Of a stretch of DNA of 64,000 nt, positions 56,215 through 64,000 are shown in pieces. Under the pieces are notes generated by a model. It had not been told where the DNA came from and did not search any database. It saw only the letters and a list, made by a program, of their open reading frames with translations. The translations under genes were made by a program, and so were the position numbers. The number at the start of each line of letters is the position of its first letter. Positions within the stretch are counted from its first letter, which is position 1. Source of the DNA: Ampelocalamus luodianensis (lineage: Eukaryota > Streptophyta > Magnoliopsida > Poales > Poaceae); contig CM070633.1 of the NCBI GenBank assembly GCA_036346255.1, positions 18,228,001 to 18,292,000 of the forward strand, written 5' to 3'.

Positions 56215-56233
56215 TTCTACCCCCCTTAACAGG
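56215..56233 (-). other. Polypurine tract of element D
   Basis: Minus-strand CCTGTTAAGGGGGGTAGAA directly before the LTR start TGTAATATCCC. Confidence 0.85.
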
Positions 56234-58727
56234 ATTCGACCCCGAATCTAAACACACTTAACCAAAAGAACAACCACGACTGAGAACGAACAACGGTAAC
56301 CACGTACCCGTTGTGAACAACACCGGCTAAGGCTCACGCACGTGAAACTCCAACTTCCCAAGTAGCCTCTCCCTCGGACTGAAAAAAAATACCACAACAC
56401 AACGACGTAACACGTCGTCTGAACTAACACTCAACCCGGTACTTCCAGGTACTCACTCAACACGAGAACATACAAGACGTTACGTACTTCGCGCATAGAC
56501 TCGAGACAGTCCTGGCGATACGCCAACTAGCGAAAACAACCCAATGTACCTTGGGTTAACCTTCCCAATGATACCGAACCACATGACAAGCACAAAGAAC
56601 ACGAAACTCTTATTCTGCCTCTCAATTGAACTCTTCACTGAAAACAAGGATCACCTCCTTTAACCGAATACACACGATCGAAAACTCTTTAAGCAAACTC
56701 TTTTACCGGCAAAACACATCTGAATAAGAAAGATTCACATCACAACTAGACGTTACCAACTGGGTATAGAAGAGTAAAATCCAGAAATCAGAATTTCATT
56801 ACGAAAACCTTTCCACCTTCCATGTGGCAGTTTGCGAATAAATGTCACGAAAACCAAAGGACAAATCACTCGAATAACCAAATCAATCATTTTTTTTCCT
56901 TTCTGAAATGCCCAGAACCACACATGCCAAAATCGAGTCAAACTCAACTTACGAAAGACATTGGTCAACAGCACAAAGCTCATGCGAGAATAAAGAAAAC
57001 GCTTCACTAATCAAGAAGACATCTTTTTCCTTAGTTTCACTTTTTGGAATAAAATATCTCTCCAACCTTGGAATTCAAATTCATCGCATACCACACGTTC
57101 TCAACCTCTTAATTTAACATCCTCAAATTTAGGCTTAAACCGAAATACATCATCCACACCTTTGTGGAGAGACTCTATTGATTCCACTGAACACTCTAGA
57201 CAAACTGATGACATTACTTTGATAGAGGGCACCAAAGCACCTCAAAGACCCACGTAATCTCATCACCTCCAACTTTCAAGAATAACACGTCAGAATCCTC
57301 AGTACACCCACTCATGAACTACATCAGAAGGGTTCTATCGACAATCATTCCACTACTCAGAATACTCCAGTTTTCTATCTCCTCTACACACAAATCTTTG
57401 GTCGACCAAAAGTCTAGCATGAAAATGGAAAGCCCAAATTTAACCTCCAAGACCCCTACCACGAATTCCTCTTATAACACATGGTGAAATCATCGGATTA
57501 AATCTCTAACATCCCCACAATTCCGACATACTCACTCATTGACATCATCAGGAATCACTCACTCAACATCGCAATTCTTTCCAATTGTGTTACGCTATAA
57601 AATTGATTAAGGTTTCCATACATTTGATAATCCGCAACATTTCAACACGAACCAAAGTTCGGAACTACACTATATCATAGGTTCTACTTAGTTGAACACT
57701 ATACGCTTTACTCAAGCCATACATTCCATCTGAATCAACTTCCTCCAAGAGGTTTAGGTCAAAACCAACTCATCTTCTATTACTCCTCCAATAGCTTGGT
57801 AGCAAAATCTCACCCCTACAATCACTTAACCACCACCAAACAATTGTGACTTACGCTTTGTAAAACTTTGCAACACAAAATCGTTGATCCTTTCTTAAAA
57901 GAAAGAGGCGAAAAGGACAAATTTCACCACACAGAAAACGTTATCGCTCACAAAGTGAGCACGAAACCAAAAGAAATAGTCCGTAATGAAGATCCGGAAA
58001 ACGAAAATTGAGTTCACGGCGGAGGCACGCATCCTCGAAAAGGAATAGCAAATATCCACCATTAAGGGAAATGACATTGCGATTGAAACTCGACACTCTT
58101 GAGTGTAAAGAGCAAAAAGTTTATGAACAATTCAAATAACTACCAGTTACAAAACTTAACTCAAATTCTCAAATATTCCTACTGCACTCTTTCCTTTAAC
58201 ACTGAAATTAATTCTTTGACTAACATCATTTTGCCACAACGAACAACATAAGGTCTTTAGTCCAAACCACACGGACTAATTAAGAACCAATGAAATTCCT
58301 CAATACATCATATTTGTTCAGAACAATTCAACTACACACGAAACACGAGATCCAAATAATCTCAGCCACCAAACTCGAAACATTTCCAATTACAGGATCT
58401 CATGAAAAAGAAGCAGATTATTATTCTCTTAAGGGAACCAACATAATTTTTTTTTTCTAATTGCCGCTTCACGTTGCCAACTCAAACCAAAAATCCTTTA
58501 AGATTAAATCACTTGAATCTCTTAAGAAGCAACAAGACAATTCAATACCTCAATTTATTTAAAATAATTTCAGCTACCAGATGATTCAAGAGCTCAAAGG
58601 AAATATCACGAAAGCTAAACTTTAAATATTCTCAACTGAACGATATCATCGAAGGCGATCAAATTACTATGGGTATTAACATCAGTTTCACCACAACCAT
58701 TAGAAAACACTTCAAAAGACCCACGTG
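56215..58727 (-). mobile_element. Element D internal region, 3' half only
   Basis: Decayed gag-pol-derived sequence without usable frames. It aligns with the part of element A between about 283 and 2840 in the same orientation: GGTATTAACATCA at 58670 matches 2790. It ends abruptly in CCCACGTG at 58727, where A continues AAAAGAATG (2850) but D continues with LTR sequence. The PBS-proximal half is deleted. A minus-strand frame at 56248-56430 shares RGRGYLG and SRCCSQRVRG with the end of B's internal region. Confidence 0.75.
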
Positions 58728-60409
58728 TTACATGAATAAAAGGATGCATGATATGAACATGAACAGTGATAATACCATCTCTCAGTATATACTCCACATA
58801 AGGAAAGAACATAACCAATTCAGCATCTCGAGTAACACAATATGTCACACTATATTCATGAAAACATTCACAATCACAGCACTCAAAAGCAACAAAGTAC
58901 TTGCCTTCCGCGTTGCGACGCGTTAGCAGGCAACGATGGCGCTCCCAAACCCGTAGCCTCGTGGTCTAAACAATTAAATAACCGAAATAAGAACAACATA
59001 GAATCCAACCCGAATTAATAGTCTACAATACCCCCCTTGAACTCCCAAGGAATCGCCATAAAACCTAATCTGAAAAACAGGCTGCAACCCAAAAACGTGT
59101 CGGGACAGCAGCACGAAAATGACAGTAGTTAATGACGTGGGACTCGAAATGAGATGAGTCCAGATCCTACCTCATCTTAACGAACATATCTATAACATTC
59201 AAGTTGATGAGATTTCCCAATTCGGCCAATAAACTTCTCTAATAAAGAAAACAAAACAGCAGCACAGCTTCTGTCTGAACAAACAGGACAGCAATACTAA
59301 AACAACCATAACTTTTAATCTACAACTCCGAATTGAGCGTTCTTTAACAATCTGAAAAGGTTATGAAATTACCTACAATAAACTAGTTGGCACGACATTC
59401 AAATTTTGCTTTAACAAAAAGTGGCACACGGGTCAAAACTAAAGATAGAAACTGACATACAATCTGGACAGACTGACCTACAATCTGGATAGTCACAATG
59501 AAAAGTGCATAACTTTTGATCTATAAATCCAAATGAGGTGTTCTTTACCAATTCTGAAAGCTAGTGATATGACCTTCAAAATTTGTTATGGGCAAGACCT
59601 CTGAATCACCCTCTAACTAGGCCATAAATCAACCTAAACAGAGACTGCTAATTCTCGTCAGGATTCTGGACAGCAGATAGTAAATCTATCATAACTTTTG
59701 ACTCGAAAGTCGGAATGAGGTGATCTTGGCGGCCAACGAAAGCTAAGAACAAGACCTACAAAACTCCAGGAGATGATCATCTCAGATTCGGCCTCTAAAA
59801 CCACGAAACAGACCCCGCAACATTCTGGACAGAATTGAATCTACTACAAAAACAGACTTGATCCAAACAACTAATCATATTTGCATCTAACAAACACCAA
59901 ACCGTGAAGCTAGCTCTTTGTTACCCTTGTAGATCCGCGGGAAGATGAAGAACAGCCCGCCATCACAAACTCTCTCAATCTCCTCCTTTCTCCCCTCTTT
60001 TCCCCTCTTCTTCTTCCTTGTACGTTGCAACCCGGGCTCATCCTCCTTGTTGTTTCGGGTGGCAGCAGCACGGGAGGAGAAGATGGCTGCCCAGAGGAGG
60101 AGGGGGTGGAGGTGGAGGCGCAAGGGGAGGGGATGGGGGTGGAGGCGCATGGGGGAAGGGAAGGGATGCTTGTGGCGGCCACTAGGGGGAGAAGGGAAAG
60201 GGATGGGGCTGCCCTAGGTTAGGGAGGTGTGGGGCGCATGGGCTTGGGCACGTGCGCCTCCCCTCTTGGGCCACTCATGACCGGCCACCAGGCTGGATTA
60301 GCCTGGCTCGAAACCCTAGGTTCTGAATTTTTCTCCCGAAAATCTTGAATTTTCCATTAATTCTCTCTCCCGAATAACTATCTCTCTAAAAGATAATCGG
60401 GGTATTACA
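58728..60409 (-). repeat. D-family LTR, 5' part (probably a different insertion)
   Basis: On the minus strand it starts TGTAATACCCCG at 60409 and runs to 58728, just outside the hairpin array, where it joins internal sequence. It has a GC-rich start (59950-60270) and repeat units at 59300-59720. Its outer flank is ATCAC, which does not match the TGTAC flank of the 3' LTR at 53767-53771. Its LTR start also differs (TACCCCG against TATCCCG). Both facts suggest it did not come from the same insertion as 53772-56214. Confidence 0.72.
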
Positions 60410-60751
60410 ATCACTCCATTTGGATTTCTGTACATTTAGTTATGATTTTTGAAGGGGCTGTTCTCTGAAAAGAAATCGTGACCCACTTTAGAGTTGGGGT
60501 TTATGCTTAGTGGACGATGTACTCATTTTGTGTTTATGATTTTGTTATTAGACCTTTATGGTAGCCTTAGCTTGTCTCAATTGTATGTCCAGTGTGGGTT
60601 TGGCTCCGGAGCGAGACCTTATTCTCGACATCCACCTTCGCACGGTTGAGGCAAGTGCATTGTGGTTTGATTGATTGGCTATATTGTGTGTTATTTGATA
60701 TATGGTTGCATAGCAAGATGGTATACTTGATGAATGTTTAAGTATGGTTAT
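60410..60751 (+). repeat. LTR fragment of the E/F type
   Basis: Middle part of a plus-strand LTR: the TCCACCTTCGCACGGTTGAGGCAAGT region (60628-60655) corresponds to the CGGTTAAGACAAGTGC region of E (25117-25133) and to B near 9410. It has no start and is cut at 60751 by another LTR start. Its left edge at 60410 is a rearrangement junction. Confidence 0.65.
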
Positions 60752-60840
60752 TGTAATACCCCAAATTTATTTAAGTGAGAAGAAATAATTTAGGGAGAAG
60801 AACCAATTAGGAAATAGATTTAACAGAAGTTTAGAGGGGG
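60752..60840 (+). repeat. E-type LTR start, interrupted after 89 bp
   Basis: TGTAATACCCCAAATTTATTT, similar to E at 23910, inserted in the fragment to its left (left flank GTTAT) and itself interrupted at 60841 by another LTR start. The remainder would lie beyond the window. Confidence 0.7.
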
Positions 60841-61316
60841 TGTATTACTCCAAAACATGTTAGAGAGAAAACAAAAATAGTTAAAGGTTTTTTTTCTGAA
60901 ATTTCTTCAAAACCTGGGCTATGGGCTTTTGGCCCATAGCACCAAGGCCCAAAAGGGGGAAAACCTAAAACTGCTCACATGCCAACCCGTGCTCAGAAGC
61001 CGCGCGTGCTACAAGAATCGCAGCATGCTCTGATGCAGCACCCTCTCCTCCCCAAGCAGCCCCCTCCGTTGGTGCCTCCTTCCTCGCCGTCGGTGCTCTG
61101 CTGCCGATCAAGTGAAGAAAGAAGAGGAGATTGTCTTCGCGGGGAGATTTCTTCATATTTCTGCGATTCTACAAGGGTAACGTCGTGTGTTCTTCATTGG
61201 TTGATGCGTGGTAGTTGCGGTTGATGTCGTTTGGTAGATCGATTTTCGTCGGTTTAATAGATCGCGTTCTGTCCAGTAGTTTGCGTGGCTGTTTTCGTGA
61301 TCTTAGAAGCCGAATC
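60841..61316 (+). repeat. F-type LTR start, interrupted after 476 bp
   Basis: Begins TGTATTACTCCAAAAC and continues like F (the CCGTCGGTGCTC and TCTACAAGGGTAACGTCGTGTG segments match 40990-41095). It is interrupted at 61317 by element M (left flank GAATC). The open frames at 60965-61224 are compositional. Confidence 0.75.
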
Positions 61317-63713
61317 TGTAATACCCGATTATTCGATATCGAATGCTGTAAGATTAGAGAGGAAATAAGTTAAAATTCAGAATTTTAGGAGAAATATGGG
61401 CCGCCAACCCATATTCGAGAAGAGGAGCAGCCATAGTGGCCCAAGGCCCATGAGTGGGCCGCAGCCCATTAGAAGGCAAGGGAGGAGGGACCAAACCCTA
61501 GCCTCATTTGCTACAGTAGCCGCCGTGCTATAGTAGCCCGTGCTCTGATAGTGGTGTGCTACGATTGCCTCGCCGCTTGCTGCTCCTCCTCTCCCCGGCG
61601 CCATCTTTCCTGCTGCTTGTGGCCGACCGTGGGAAGAAGAAGAAGAGGAAGGAAGAGAGGATTGAAGGAGAATTTCTTCGTGGGATTTGATCAGCGATCT
61701 CCGATGGTTCTACAAGGGTAATGATCGATTTCCCTCGCTGTTTAGGTTGTTTCAGATGCGAATTCGATTAGTTTGATTGGATTGAATTGCTGCCGTTAGA
61801 ATTTCAGTTCTGCCCTGAATGTTGCGTGGCCTGTTTCATGATCTTAGAGGCCGAATTTGGGTTGTCTATCTCCTAGAGTTTTGTAGATATTGATCTTAGC
61901 TTTCGGTGGCCGCCAAGAACACTGAATTCCGACTTCCGAGTCAAAAGTTATGATAGATTTACTATCTGCTGTCCAGAATCCTGACGAGAATTAGCAGTCT
62001 CTGTATAGGTTGATTTATGGCCTAGTTAGAGGGTGATTCAGAGGTCTTGCCCATAACAAATTTTGAAGGTGATATCACTAGCTTCCAGGATTGATAAAGA
62101 ACACTTCATTTGGAGTTATAGATCAAAAGTTATGCACTTTTCTTTGTGACTGTCCAGATTGTATGTCAGTCTGTCCAGTTTGTATGTCAGTTTCTATCTT
62201 TAATTTTGACCCGTGTGCCACTTTTTGTTAAAGACAATATATGAATGTCGTGCCAACTAGGTTATTGTATATAATTTCTTAACCTTTTCAGATTGTTAAA
62301 GAACGTCCAATTTGGAGTTGTACAACAAAAGTTATGGATATTTTAATTTAGCCGATATTTCTGTCTATTAATTCAGTCAACAGATTTGAGCCGTGGGCCA
62401 AATTTTATTAGAGGCAAAATCTGAACTTTTGCCCAACCAGAGTATTGTAGATATGTCAGTTAAGAATCCATGGAAATTGGTCTCACCTCATTCCGAGTTC
62501 CATACCAATAGATATGTCAATTACCGTGCTGCTGTCCAGAATTAAGTTATGTCAGAAATTGTTGATTTCATTTTAAGTTTTGTATTAATGACTAGAGTCA
62601 TCAGGGAAGCAGTGTTTAGCATCGATTAGTAGTGTTGGGTATATTATGTCCTTATTGAAATTATTTTACTTGTTTAGAGGTGAAGCCTCGGGTTTAGAGT
62701 ATCACCTTTGCCGACTAACGCGTCGATCGTGGAAGGCAAGTACATTGCCACCCTTAATGATTGTGATTGATGAATGTTTATATGGTCATGCTGTGATTTG
62801 GTATGATACGAGAGAAGATGGATTGTCTATGTTCTTTCATATGTGTTGAATCCATGTTTTGTTATCATGTCTTTCAATATTCAGTATTTCATTCTATGCA
62901 TTCATTATGCATGTTTCATCCACGAAAGTGGATTGCAAGTCCCACCATTCCAATGTGGGCGGTGTTGGACATTGTCATGTCCGTCCACGGAGTGGATTTG
63001 AAAGACCCATTAATTCCGAATGGGCATGTAAGACCCATTAACTCCAAGATGGGCAATGTTGGACACCCGTATGAAACGTTCTTCATACGGAAGTGGATCC
63101 CGCATTTTTGTTAAGATGCGGGCTTGAGTGAACACCGACGGGTGTTTCACCGCTATACCGAGTATATGCATGTGTGCAGTCCATTCCTTTGATTTTGAGC
63201 ATTCATATCATGTTTTCATTTGTAATCGATTGTGATGTGATCGAACTCGATGATGAGTTTGTCTTATTCATATTGAATGATTATCTTATTGATAATCGAT
63301 TTGCCGAGTCATGGACTCACTCTTGCGTTGTTTGTTTATTTTAGGTAACCCCTGATGTTGGCTCTTGGGAGGGAGTAGACACGCACTACTTGTTCACAAC
63401 ATCAAATTCATGTTCAAGTCTAAATTTTAGTTCCATATTTCATTCGTTAACGATGAACTGTAATAATTAAATTATAATTGGAGAAGGAAGGATACCTTCT
63501 CCACCTGGATGTTGATTTATTACTGCGTGTGAACCTTCTTTATTGATGTTCAAGATTAAATAACTTAGAAGGTGAAGGAAGGATACCTTCACCATGTCCT
63601 GTTTATCTTAATGCTGTCTTTAGTTGATATACTTGTTTCAAGTTCTTCCGCATTATGGATGTATGTTAGATGTTTTAGGTGACATCTTGGCTTCCGGATA
63701 GCGTGGTGTTACG
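61317..63713 (+). repeat. Element M 5' LTR (2397 bp)
   Basis: Starts TGTAATACCCGATTATTC and ends GTGTTACG, next to a PBS. It is the plus-strand counterpart of the LTR of A. It has CTACAGTAGC motifs (61510-61560), AAAAGTTATG units (about 61940, 62125, 62330), the hairpin array (62917-63150) and twin hairpins (about 63478-63502 and 63570-63593). Confidence 0.88.
62917..63150 (+). other. Hairpin array in element M LTR
   Basis: ATCCAC/GTGGAT, CCCACC with GTGGGC, GACATTG/CATGTC-like, TCCAC/GTGGA, CCCATT/AATGGG, CCCATT with GATGGG, CCCGTATGAA/TTCATACGG, CCCGCAT/ATGCGGG and GTGAACACC/GGTGTTTCAC. It has more units than J, including an extra CCCATTAATTCC / CCCATTAACTCC duplication. Confidence 0.8.
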
Positions 63714-64000
63714 CTTGGTATCGAGCGGGCTTTAGGTCCGTGGTTAATAGAAGACATTAAAATGACACACTGTGCACTGTAGGTGGGGTTGGGAATCTAT
63801 TGCTTCCGCATTTCTATTGTTATGTTTCATTCGTTGAGCAATTGTTGAGTTGCTTTTGTATTATCTTTCTTGTTGTTAATCTATGATCTACTATGATATT
63901 CATTATCTATGAACTAATACTTTGATTGTCGTGAGATGATCCTGCATATTCATAATTGAGTATTTTGGTGAAGCGTGTTGTTAACGGATGATAAGAAGTG
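63714..64000 (+). mobile_element. Element M PBS and start of internal region
   Basis: The PBS TTGGTATCGAGCGGGC is at 63715-63730. The leader matches B and L closely up to the window end, where GGATGATAAGAAGTG corresponds to L 51688-51702. The element continues to the right outside the window. Confidence 0.85.

Noticed and set aside
53767..60414. Element D as a simple complete insertion with TSD
   Set aside because: The flanks TGTAC and ATCAC do not match, the PBS-proximal half is missing, and the L sequence to the left does not resume on the right.

Overview
This window is plant nuclear DNA made almost entirely of nested LTR retrotransposons of the Ty3/gypsy order. I found no host gene, tRNA, rRNA or CRISPR array. 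The evidence is direct: long terminal repeats that start TGTAAYA and end TGTTACA, primer-binding sites complementary to the 3' end of initiator tRNA-Met, polypurine tracts, 5-bp target-site duplications (TSDs), and recognisable gag, protease, reverse transcriptase, RNase H and integrase fragments. A grass or other monocot is my best guess, from the style of the long Tekay/Del-type LTR and the GGGCC-rich LTR starts. That guess is inference only.

Layout, left to right. (1) 1-7071: element A on the minus strand; its 3' LTR runs off the left edge. It lies in element G. (2) 7072-20408: element G on the minus strand, interrupted by the complete element B (8049-17235, plus strand, TSD CACAC). (3) 20409-22401: decayed internal sequence (H). 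(4) 22402-26680: minus-strand LTR N, split by solo LTR E (23910-26096, TSD AATTC). (5) 26700-29246: pol of chromovirus I, running into its very long 3' LTR. That LTR is split by the complete element J (29430-39280, TSD AATCT) and by a chimeric solo LTR (40641-42893, TSD CTTCA), and it ends near 46.2 kb against an inverted second copy (about 46200-49802). (6) 49803-51127: minus-strand gag-protease fragment of a Tat-type element. (7) 51128-53771: LTR end, PBS and internal region of element L. (8) 53772-60409: minus-strand D-type sequence with an internal deletion that probably joins two different elements. (9) 60410-64000: three successively interrupted LTR fragments, then the 5' LTR, PBS and start of element M.

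A, B, D, G, H, L and M share internal sequence in which gag-pol is reduced to fossil traces, although copies such as B have nearly identical LTRs. They were probably mobilised by proteins from another element. J is the closest relative here with recognisable gag-pol, but its frames are broken. I is a decaying chromodomain element.

The most interesting structure is an array of six to eight short hairpins in the 3' part of every sufficiently complete LTR of the J/A/B/E/F group. Stem sequences differ between families, but pairing is kept by compensatory changes. A second notable pattern is that differences between the two LTRs of one element cluster at CAG/CTG trinucleotides and homopolymers. 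This suggests residual long-read base-calling error at CHG-methylated sites, so many frameshifts and the 1-base PBS deletion should not be trusted without read-level checks.
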